Positions 54,401 to 61,217 of a stretch of DNA of 64,000 bases are shown here, piece by piece. Under the pieces are notes generated by a model. That model was not told the DNA's origin. It did not search any database and worked only from the letters and a program-made list of their open reading frames with translations. A program made the translations under genes and the position numbers. Numbering within the stretch: position 1 is the stretch's first letter; every line of letters starts with the position of its first letter. The stretch spans positions 1 through 64,000 of the forward strand of contig NZ_CAPS01000121.1 of NCBI RefSeq assembly GCF_000333955.1, given 5' to 3'. This DNA comes from Rhodococcus sp. AW25M09 (GTDB lineage Bacteria; Actinomycetota; Actinomycetes; Mycobacteriales; Mycobacteriaceae).

Positions 54401-56159
54401 GGCCGAACGGTTCGACGAACACCCCCGTGGCCGAAGCGGAATCGATTCGCAGGGCGGTGTTGAGTGCGATCAGCGCGGCCGGGGTGGCGTTGTCGACCAA
54501 CAGAACATCGTGGCGGGAATCCGCCAACAGGTAGTCGATTCGCTCGCGCGGATAGCGGATGTCGATGGGTACGAAGACCGCGCCCACATCGATGGTCGCC
54601 AGCAGTGTCGCCACCATGTCGACACCCCGGCCGAGCGCGATAGCGACGCGGCTCTCCGCCCCGACCCCCCGAGTCCGCAGCAGCGCCGACACCTCGGCCA
54701 CCCGAATTCGGAGTCGGCCGTAGGTGGTCTCCTCGTCGCCGACCACCAGTGCGACATCTGTGTTCGACCGCGTGAACCTGTCTGCGAAGCACTCTTCGAG
54801 GGGTGGCACTGCACTGCTCGATCCGCGGCTGTAACCCTGAGTGTCCGGTACCGACAAGAGTTGCGCAACATCGAGTTTCGGGTCACTCGTCATTCGGCTC
54901 AGCATTTCGACGAAGGTATCGGCACACAACTCGGCAGCTCGGCGATCGACAACGGCGTCGTCGTGCAGCACGAAGGCCCACAGTGCAGGCTCGGGCCCGG
55001 CGATCAGTGCCATCGGAAAACTCATGTGGGCGCCGAGCACGGTGACCTCGTCCACGACGCCGCGCTCGGCCGGGTCCGCACTCTCGCTCGATGTCGGCCC
55101 CGGAGCCGGGTAGTTCTGATAGACGACAATGGTGTCGAACAGTTCACCGCCACCGAGGGTTCCGGCGATCTCGGACAAGCCGAGAAATCGGTGTTCGTCC
55201 AGTTCGAGGTGGTCTGCGTGCAGGCGATCGACGACATCGGTGACGAGCAGACTCGGGCGCAGCCGAAGGCGAACGGGCACGGTGTTGAGCAGCAGACCGA
55301 CCATCGCCTCGGCGCCGTCGAGGTCGAAGGGCCGCAGGGAGGCCGCCATCCCGAACGCCACGTCGTCAGCTCCGGTGCGGGCCGCGAGCATCGCCGCCCA
55401 CGCCGCCTGCACCACGACGTTCGTGGTGACTCCCCGCCCTCGCGCATAGTCGGCGACGCGTCGGGCCAGCACGTCGTCGATGTCCAGGTCGATGCGGGAG
55501 CGTGAATTCGCCTGCGTCGGTGCACCACGCGCGAGCAGGGTCGGACAATCGAAGCCGTCGAGGTAGCCGGCCCAACGCGCCCGCGCAGCGTCGTGGTCCT
55601 GGCGCGCCGTCCACGCGAGGTAGTCGAGGTAATCGGGTGCCTGCGGCAGGGCGGCCGATTCCCCCGACTGGTAGAGGGCGATCAACTCGCGCACGAAGAT
55701 GGCCTCGGACCACCCGTCCATCAGCGCGTGATGGTACGTGATCAGCACCCGCGGCGAGCGCGGATCGGAGGAGTACGAGAAGCGAATCAACGGCCCCTCG
55801 AAGAACGCGAATCCGGCGGATCTGTCGCGACCGAGATGATCGTCCCAATCGCCGTCGACAGGTGTCAGCGCCGGTGTCGATGCGCGCGGAAGCACCCACA
55901 CCAGATCGCCGTTGCGGCGCTGACGCAGCAGAGCTTTGATGTTCGGATGACGATCGAGCACGCGCCCTAGAGCACGGGCGAGACGGTGTGGCTCCACGGG
56001 CGAGCACAGGCGGAGAATCGTCTGGGAAAGGTACGGATCCTGCTGCGCCGCTGCCACGCTCGACTGCAGGTACATACCCAGCTGCAGTGGCGTGAGGGGC
56101 AGAACGGCAATGATCTTGGATTGCGGTGTGGCCGACGTATCGGTCGTCATGTCTGTCAT
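48468..56159 (-). CDS. Non-ribosomal peptide synthetase, C-A-PCP-C-A-PCP-E (beta-alanine and basic residue modules)
   Basis: A 2563-residue NRPS. Module 1 (about 1-1050): C domain with intact HHALMDG, A domain, PCP with [11 protein letters not shown]. Module 2 (about 1065-2090): C with HHLLVDG, A domain with FDASWQPQLW, PCP with DDFFDLGGDSI. A terminal epimerisation domain (about 2110-2540) has HHLVVDGVSWRIL and EFNYLGRFD. Hand alignment to GrsA gives A1 code I-D-T-G-I-S-S-G-D-K: Asp235 is lost and Asp is at 236, the pattern of beta-alanine activators (VDWVISLADK). A2 reads D-A-Q-E-L-V-F-V-D-K, unresolved, but Glu278 suggests a basic side chain such as ornithine. The epimerase implies a D-residue. 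There is no thioesterase. It follows the upstream NRPS gene with no gap. Confidence 0.93.
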   Translation of the reverse strand: MTDMTTDTSATPQSKIIAVLPLTPLQLGMYLQSSVAAAQQDPYLSQTILRLCSPVEPHRLARALGRVLDRHPNIKALLRQRRNGDLVWVLPRASTPALTPVDGDWDDHLGRDRSAGFAFFEGPLIRFSYSSDPRSPRVLITYHHALMDGWSEAIFVRELIALYQSGESAALPQAPDYLDYLAWTARQDHDAARARWAGYLDGFDCPTLLARGAPTQANSRSRIDLDIDDVLARRVADYARGRGVTTNVVVQAAWAAMLAARTGADDVAFGMAASLRPFDLDGAEAMVGLLLNTVPVRLRLRPSLLVTDVVDRLHADHLELDEHRFLGLSEIAGTLGGGELFDTIVVYQNYPAPGPTSSESADPAERGVVDEVTVLGAHMSFPMALIAGPEPALWAFVLHDDAVVDRRAAELCADTFVEMLSRMTSDPKLDVAQLLSVPDTQGYSRGSSSAVPPLEECFADRFTRSNTDVALVVGDEETTYGRLRIRVAEVSALLRTRGVGAESRVAIALGRGVDMVATLLATIDVGAVFVPIDIRYPRERIDYLLADSRHDVLLVDNATPAALIALNTALRIDSASATGVFVEPFGRDIPGDCGAYLVYTSGSTGTPKGVLGTRDALANRLLWATHRWGGPASRIAKSSLAFIDGATELLTGLLAGQRVVLAQDAEYADARALAALIARSGTEQITAVGSLAAALATTSPQECGSLTSWILSGEPLTGNMINAIGRATPVAAIHNSYGSSEVAGDVAVHRVAGDPSVVGTAVDNMVLGLLDGRLRPVRTGVDGDLYVSGVQLARGYFGRPAETAARFVADPSGDGGRMYRTGDRGRTVDDGALEFLGRDDRQVKVRGHRVELGEVENLTADVELVGECAVVAVPDSSGATVLVAYVTPASLDTAAVHEALSARVPGHLVPALWVSIDRLPTTPNGKTDRMALSRIGIPDGGPSRSRAAATEDERRLVEIFAGATRAKAESIGVDDDFFALGGDSITAITLVYHARGAGVPITTADVFECRTVAGLVQRARRAEQAVAAPVPESSASLLDEEDMTELRTLGIDVDLARPTTPLQQGLAFQSVTAPDEIEEIYVIATEFDVRGELRTDRLEDALEVLFERHPVLRSRFVTLSTGTTVAVRDCARVQVRRRTVDDPDSASARASVHEDRRTFDIERGPLVRVLLLDCAAQVHRVVLTIHHLLVDGWSMGTVGTELFTLYRGVDLPAPAPFDDYLRWLSQRDTSSIDVWRRALGADAAPTMLAPSAPASSGRSKAQEIEIGWGVEDTARLTASARRRSVTASELINAAWAVVLSSFTDSDSVVFGSTVSGRSTDVHRAGDMVGLFINTIPVRVDVGPDSTLSSVLARLRDFSIAVAAHHHVGLAEIQKAVGQGTLFDTLVVFENFAAADTSGMDAEDFSVSVDRFHTVTHYPLTLTVFPGDELRLVVEYRSDAVPVERARAAASAMAEVLRTYAEDGDPVIASVPLVDEATAKWLTSEHAGIRRTYPSGTLVDLFADRVVQQPDTIAVQDDTTESTFAELDRISNRTARWLIGCGVGAEDIVAVEAPRTVMTMAAILGVMKSGAAYLPIDPNWPAERIRQILDNAQPAIMVSADSIAALHPSSIDAVAVTDAERRAPLHLDHPVYAIYTSGTTGEPKAVLVPHRGLTNLYHSHRENVHTPAIVRAGKPALHVAHAWSMAFDASWQPQLWLFGGHTLHLIDPEIVLDPVQLAARLTALSVDFIEVVPSLVEQMMRSGSIDTLVALGVGGEAVSAHLWKRLRANENLVAYNFYGPTEATVDAVYTSTEQSGEPVIGRPVTNMRAYVLDRSLRLVAPGVLGELYLAGPGVVRGYRHAPGRTAHRFVADPFAADGTRLYRTGDLVAWTENGTLRYVGRSDDQVKIRGHRVEVAEVEARLRDIDAVSDARVVVRTSAVSDGSATLAGYLVALPGHTLDVTVVRARLRGLLPPYMVPASLTVLDAFPVLPNGKLDASLLPVAEFSHRSGRPAGTDAERQICTAAAAVLHLPEVGADDDFFDLGGDSIMAMELSARLRSAGLAVSPRHIVSSRTPESIAEQLEPEVTPTELGAMDPYGTVPLTPIVRWMDALGGAIDEISQAVLLDAPGELTENSLAELVGLWVARHPILHSRFERIPGTESIFTVLPNGTDDVAGWIRVEDVGGLSEPQLVDRVAGESRAARARLNPATARMVDVVWLRHRHDPGSAGELLITLHHLVVDGVSWRILLPDIVALWQQGMSAARAPVGTSMRRWAHEMHSLAHSPEVLADLDYWSKVGDGAVPIPLVRPLDPSVDTGARVRTTTFVLSADESAQLLSSVRARLGVSVEHVLLATFAAATALWMDAEAQTPQSFVVDVEGHGRSGVASDRVDGSSVVGWLTAVFPLRLTARPDDHRVLVDHESNPAAAESVLHELATSARMQRESVPGDGSTYGMLRWSDAEAGDVLRRKFTAAIEFNYLGRFDAVSGGPFGASRLRSSLDTSPGASTPCGYALVVDSYIHEQDASAALGVTFSWPAEVCEGAEELARLWRDALTATCRILAADPDRRDPSSTRIKDTRNYLLGS

Positions 56160-59100
56160 TCACATGCTGCTTCCGAATTCGTCGAGCTCGTCCTGGGACA
56201 ACTCCACGGTGGCGGCCGCGGCAGGCTCCACGGGCCGCGACGTGTCGTCGGGTACCAGATCCGCCCCGAACATCCGAACCGTTCTCTTGCGCATCACCTC
56301 GCGCGGTGCCAGCGGGATGGAGGCCTTGCGTGCCCGCGACGCGACGGCGAGGGAGGTGATGCTGTCACCGCCGAGCGCGAAGAAGTCGTCGTCGATTCCC
56401 ACCCGGCCGACTCCGAGAACCACCTCGACGATCTCGCACAGCATCGTCTCCACCGGCGAACGGGGCGGCACGAAGGTCCCGCCGCCCGCAGCATCGACGG
56501 CGGGGAGAGCGCGCACGTCGAGCTTGCCGTTGATCGTCATCGGAATGCGTTCCAGCGCTGCGAACAACGTGGGAACCATGTACTCCGGCAGTACCGAACC
56601 CACCTCGTCCCGAATGGATCCGAACAGGGCGGAGTGATCCGCGGCTGTTACGCCGTCCCGGGGAACCACGTACGCCGCCAGTGCCCGAGTGCCGCTGCCG
56701 ACCTCTACCGCGCGCACCACAGCGGCTGCCACTGAGCCGCAGTTCGCCACTGCACGTTCGACTTCCGCGGTCTCCACCCGGTAACCGCGAATTTTGACCT
56801 GATCGTCCGCACGGCCCAGATAGTCGAACAAGCCGTCGGATCCGATCCGCACCAGATCGCCGGTGCGGTACATCCGCTCGCCCGGCGACCAGGGATCGGC
56901 GACGAATCTGGTTGCCGTCCCGCCGTATCGATGCAGGTATCCGCGGGCCAATCCCACACCCGACAGATGCAGCTCACCCACCGCCCCCACCGGAACCGGC
57001 CGCAGCCATCGATCCAGCACATAGGCGCGGGTGCCGAGAATCGGCCGGCCGATGGATGGGGTGGCGGTGTCCCGCGTCCCAGCGCCGAGAGCGTTGATCG
57101 TGTACTCGGTGGGGCCGTACAGGTTGTAGCCGACTCCGTCGAGCTGGCGCCACAGTGAATCCGGCACAGCTTCCCCGCCCAGCAATACCAGCGGAATGCG
57201 ATGACCCGCATGCTCGTCCAACAGGCCGAGATCCAACAGATGCCCGGCGTACGTCGGCGTCACGTTCACCACGTCGATGTGGTTCTGCAGGCAGTACCGC
57301 GCCAATGCCTCACCGTCGCGGCGTAATTCCTCGTCGCAGACGTGTACCTCGTGGCCTTCGACGAGCCACAGCAACTCTTCCCAGGACATGTCGAAGGAGA
57401 ACGACACGGTATGCGCGATTCTCAACGTGCGACCGCCGGCTGCAGCGACGGTGGGGGCGAAAATCTCGTCCCGATGGTTGATCTGCATGTTCGTCAGTCC
57501 TCGGTACGGGGTGACGACGCCCTTCGGCGCGCCGGTGGATCCCGAGGTGTAGATGACGTAGGCCGGATGCTCCAGCCGACCAGGTGTTCCCGGTGCGAAC
57601 GGGCCCGAGTCGAGCTCCGCCGGGTCAACGCGTTGCGCCGATTCGGCAACCACGTCGGGATCGTCGACGATCATCACAGTGGCGTCGGTCGTCAGTCCAC
57701 GCAGCCGGCTTTCGATGGTCGTCACCAGGATCGTCGGCTCAGCGTCGGCCAACATCATGTCCAGGCGAGCGGTGGGATAGTCGAGTTCGAGGGGTAGATA
57801 CGCCGAGCCCGTGCGCAGTACTGCGAACAGTGCCACCACCATCTCCACCGACCGCGGCAGTGCGAGGGCGACGATGCGCTCCGGACCGGCACCACGTCGC
57901 AGTAAAGCACCCGCGCACGCACGCACCCGCGCATCCAGGTCTCGGAATGTCACTCGTTCGTCGCCGAACACCAACGCCGTCCTATCGGGGATGGACGCCG
58001 CACGGTCGGCGAGCAACTCCGCGATGGTCGTATCGCGCAGCCGATCGAGCCTTCCGTCGAATCCGTTGTCTGCGATGCTCGCTGATTCGGTCGGCGGCGC
58101 CGGCCACTGTGAGATCGGCACCTCGGACTGTTCGGCGGCAGCAATCAGAGCATGGTGGAAAGCATCGAGCAGGTACCGTGCGCGCTGGTCGTCCACCGAA
58201 TCGGGTAGGTACGTCACCGACAGGTTCAGTTCTTCTCCCGGATCGACGGCGATCGACACCGGAAACTCCGAGCCGTCGACGGTCGAGATGTGTCGTACCT
58301 TCCGCTCCGGGCCGGCGGCGGAGGAACCGGCGGGGCCTGCATTGCGCAGCACGAGCAGTGTGTCGAACAGCGCGCCCGCACCGATCGCTTTCTGAATGCC
58401 ACCGAGACCGAGAGTGTCGTGCGGCATCAGGTCCAGGCGCTGATCCTGCACCCGCACAGCGAGATCGGCGACCGTATCGGATCCGCCTGCTCCGACGCGA
58501 ATCGGCACGGTGCTGATGAACGCCCCGATCGCACGCTCCGAGCCCGGTACATCCATCGGTCGCCCGGCCACAGCGGTACCGAATACCACGTCGGACCGAC
58601 CGGCCACGCGCATCAGCACGCTGGCCCACGTGGCCCCGAGCACCGTGAACAGAGTCGTGCCTGCCTCGCGAGCTATCGCATCCAGCCGACCCGATACCGA
58701 CGCCGATACTCTCTGTTCGATCCGCCGGGGACGCTCGCCGCCCGCTTCGGCTGATTCGGCCAGAAATGTCGGGGTGTCGACATCGCCGAACCAGCGTTGC
58801 CACGCCTGCTCGGACTCACCCCGGTTGCGAGAAGTCCACCAGCGCAGATACTCCCGGTAGCCGTGGTCGAGGCTCGGTCCTGCGCCGTCGTATCGGTCCA
58901 GGACGCGCGCCACGAGCAATGCCGAGGAGCCTCCGTCGAAACACCCGAACCAATAGGTCGTCAGAAGGCGGTCGACACCGCCGGGAAGATGCACCAGCGT
59001 GACCCGAAACAGCGGCGGACCCGCGATGTCGAACGATCGCTCGCGATCGTCCGCGAGCGCCCGGTTCCACTGCTCGTCCACCTCGTCCAGCGGGCAGCTA

Positions 59101-59522
59101 CCGAGGTCGATGACCGTCAGTGGTGCCGGGACCGTCGACAGCACCACTTGGATCGGTACGCCACCGTCCGGGGTGACGAACGCCGTTCGCAGCGCCGAGG
59201 TGGTATCGACCACCGACTGCAGGGCGTGCCGAAACCTGTCCCCGTCCAGAACCCGATCGAGCTCGACCACGGTGCGGACGGTGTAGAGATCGGTGGCGTC
59301 GGCATCCACACCGACCTGGTAGACCAACCCCAGCTGCAGCGCAGACAGTGGCCACACATCGTCGACGGATCCGAATCGTGCTTTCACCACCTCGAATTCG
59401 GACGATTCGAGGTTCGCGAGTGGACCGCGCTCGACCTCGTCGGTCTCACCGCCCCGAGCGCGACGCAACCGATCCTGCAGCAACCGACCTCTGACGTCGT
59501 TTGGATCCATGGGGCCCTTCAT
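56160..59522 (-). CDS. Non-ribosomal peptide synthetase, C-A-PCP (N5-hydroxyornithine module)
   Basis: A 1120-residue single-module NRPS: C domain (about 50-490), A domain (about 510-1000), PCP (about 1010-1080, [11 protein letters not shown]). The A-domain core [12 protein letters not shown] and [15 protein letters not shown] gives, by hand alignment, D-M-E-N-V-L-L-I-N-K, very near the published N5-hydroxyornithine code DMENLGLINK, matching the local monooxygenase. In the C domain, HHxxxDG is replaced by WFGCFDG: both histidines, including the catalytic one, are gone, so this domain is probably not a normal condensation catalyst. The start overlaps the salicyl-AMP ligase stop (ATGA), and its stop touches the next NRPS gene. 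Confidence 0.92.
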   Translation of the reverse strand: MKGPMDPNDVRGRLLQDRLRRARGGETDEVERGPLANLESSEFEVVKARFGSVDDVWPLSALQLGLVYQVGVDADATDLYTVRTVVELDRVLDGDRFRHALQSVVDTTSALRTAFVTPDGGVPIQVVLSTVPAPLTVIDLGSCPLDEVDEQWNRALADDRERSFDIAGPPLFRVTLVHLPGGVDRLLTTYWFGCFDGGSSALLVARVLDRYDGAGPSLDHGYREYLRWWTSRNRGESEQAWQRWFGDVDTPTFLAESAEAGGERPRRIEQRVSASVSGRLDAIAREAGTTLFTVLGATWASVLMRVAGRSDVVFGTAVAGRPMDVPGSERAIGAFISTVPIRVGAGGSDTVADLAVRVQDQRLDLMPHDTLGLGGIQKAIGAGALFDTLLVLRNAGPAGSSAAGPERKVRHISTVDGSEFPVSIAVDPGEELNLSVTYLPDSVDDQRARYLLDAFHHALIAAAEQSEVPISQWPAPPTESASIADNGFDGRLDRLRDTTIAELLADRAASIPDRTALVFGDERVTFRDLDARVRACAGALLRRGAGPERIVALALPRSVEMVVALFAVLRTGSAYLPLELDYPTARLDMMLADAEPTILVTTIESRLRGLTTDATVMIVDDPDVVAESAQRVDPAELDSGPFAPGTPGRLEHPAYVIYTSGSTGAPKGVVTPYRGLTNMQINHRDEIFAPTVAAAGGRTLRIAHTVSFSFDMSWEELLWLVEGHEVHVCDEELRRDGEALARYCLQNHIDVVNVTPTYAGHLLDLGLLDEHAGHRIPLVLLGGEAVPDSLWRQLDGVGYNLYGPTEYTINALGAGTRDTATPSIGRPILGTRAYVLDRWLRPVPVGAVGELHLSGVGLARGYLHRYGGTATRFVADPWSPGERMYRTGDLVRIGSDGLFDYLGRADDQVKIRGYRVETAEVERAVANCGSVAAAVVRAVEVGSGTRALAAYVVPRDGVTAADHSALFGSIRDEVGSVLPEYMVPTLFAALERIPMTINGKLDVRALPAVDAAGGGTFVPPRSPVETMLCEIVEVVLGVGRVGIDDDFFALGGDSITSLAVASRARKASIPLAPREVMRKRTVRMFGADLVPDDTSRPVEPAAAATVELSQDELDEFGSSM

Positions 59523-61171
59523 CGATTCCCCTGCCGTTCCGTGGACTGCGCGACGAGCAGGGACTTGTCTACTTTGCCTATGGCGGTGACGGGCAGCGAT
59601 GTTCGTGCCACTACGCGATCGGGCAGCTTGAACCCGGCGCAGCCTGCGTCCGTCAGGAATGCTCGCACCTCGGCGACAGTGGGGATGCTGTTGTTCCGAG
59701 CGCGTCCGTTCGGCACGATCACGGCGCAGATACTCTCGCCCACGTCGGGATCGGGTATCCCGATCACCGACACTCGGGCAACTCCGGGGTGGGCGAGCAG
59801 GAGATCTTCCAGCTCGTCGGCCGCGACGTTCTCACCGTTGCGGGTGATGACATCCTTGATCCGACCGGTGACGACCAGGTGACCGGAATCCAGCACGCGA
59901 ACCCGATCTCCGCTTCGATAGAAACCCTCGGGGGTGATGGCCGTCGTATTGTGCTCTGCTGCAGCGTAGTAACCGTTGATGGTGCACGGTCCGCGGGTGA
60001 GCAGCTCGCCCACCTCCCCGGCCGGGACGTCGTTGCCGTCGGCATCGACGATTCGGACCTCGTCGCATTCGGACAGCGGACGCCCCTGGGTACCGATCAC
60101 CAGGTCCGGCGCATCGTCTGCCCGCGTGTAGTTCACGAGCCCCTCGGCCATTCCGAACACCTGCTGCAACCGACACCCGAGCGCCGGCTCCACGAGTTTG
60201 GCGATCTCGGGCGTCAACTTCGCGCCGCCGACCTGCAGCAACCTCAGACTGGACAGGTCCGCCGCTTCCCACTCCGTCGCTTCGCACCACAGCTGCGTCA
60301 ATGTCGGCACCAACGCGGTGACCGTGACGCGATACCTCTCGATCACCGCGAACGCCTGATCGGGGCTGGGGCTACCGGAGAACACCACCGTTGCACCGAC
60401 ACCGAGCGCACCGAGCAGGCCCGGGCACGCGAGAGGAAAATTGTGGGCCGCAGGGAGAACAGCGAGATATACATCCTCGGCCGTCAATTCACAGACCTCG
60501 GCGCTTGCCCGTGCGTTGTACTCGTAGTCGTTGTGGGTACGCGGAATCAACTTCGGTAGGCCCGTCGTTCCGCCCGATACCAAAAGCACCGCGAGATCCG
60601 CTGCGGATGTGCGCGGAAATTCCTGTGGCACAGCGACGACGGCCGACAGCGGAGTGTATGAACCAGCCGAGCTCGGCCGACCGTCGACGAAGACTTCCCG
60701 AATGCTCGGCACAGTCGGAAGGATCTCGTCGGCGAGCGCGCAGTAGTCGAAGTCTCCGCTCCGCTCGGCGATCACGTACGCCACGGCCTCGGATGTGTTT
60801 GCCAAGTGCGCTATTTCACGACGCCGATGCGCGGGGAGGGTGAGCACGGGCACCGCACCGCACTCGACCAACGCGAACAGCACGACCGCGAACGAGACCG
60901 AATTGGGCAGTTGTACCACCACCCGATCCCCCGGCCCGATCCCACGGTCGGCAAACCCTGCTGCGGTCGTTCGCACTCGCGAATACAGTTCGAGGTACGT
61001 CAGTACCTCTGTCTCGTCGACGACTGCCCGACGAGCGGCGAACCGGTGTGCCCAGGATGCGAACGCGTCGGAGAGCGTTGTCCCGCGCCAGAGTCCGGCG
61101 TCGAGATATGTCTGCGCGCGGCCCTCGTCGAACGGTACGAAGTGAGCATTGTGCTCGATGCGTGCGTGCAT
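59519..61171 (-). CDS. Salicyl-AMP ligase (aryl adenylating enzyme, MbtA/YbtE-like)
   Basis: A 550-residue stand-alone adenylating enzyme that activates the aryl starter and loads it on an aryl carrier protein. Motifs: [64 protein letters not shown] and the Lys of [12 protein letters not shown]. In HNFPLACPG the Cys stands where 2,3-dihydroxybenzoate enzymes (DhbE, EntE) have Ser; Cys is typical of salicylate enzymes such as YbtE and PchD. This agrees with the MbtI-like salicylate synthase. The ATG at 61171 is used; the frame upstream overlaps the NRPS out of register. Confidence 0.9.
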   Translation of the reverse strand: MHARIEHNAHFVPFDEGRAQTYLDAGLWRGTTLSDAFASWAHRFAARRAVVDETEVLTYLELYSRVRTTAAGFADRGIGPGDRVVVQLPNSVSFAVVLFALVECGAVPVLTLPAHRRREIAHLANTSEAVAYVIAERSGDFDYCALADEILPTVPSIREVFVDGRPSSAGSYTPLSAVVAVPQEFPRTSAADLAVLLVSGGTTGLPKLIPRTHNDYEYNARASAEVCELTAEDVYLAVLPAAHNFPLACPGLLGALGVGATVVFSGSPSPDQAFAVIERYRVTVTALVPTLTQLWCEATEWEAADLSSLRLLQVGGAKLTPEIAKLVEPALGCRLQQVFGMAEGLVNYTRADDAPDLVIGTQGRPLSECDEVRIVDADGNDVPAGEVGELLTRGPCTINGYYAAAEHNTTAITPEGFYRSGDRVRVLDSGHLVVTGRIKDVITRNGENVAADELEDLLLAHPGVARVSVIGIPDPDVGESICAVIVPNGRARNNSIPTVAEVRAFLTDAGCAGFKLPDRVVARTSLPVTAIGKVDKSLLVAQSTERQGNR

Positions 61172-61217
61172 TGGGATACCCGATCGTGGAAGGAATGAGT
61201 GGACGTGGTCGATCGAG

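Noticed and set aside
53181-55505. 774-codon plus-strand frame opposite the NRPS
   Set aside because: Antisense to intact C and A domains; no motifs.
59519-61171. 2,3-dihydroxybenzoate-AMP ligase
   Set aside because: The pocket has Cys (HNFPLACPG) as in salicylate enzymes, and no isochorismatase or 2,3-dihydro-DHB dehydrogenase accompanies it.
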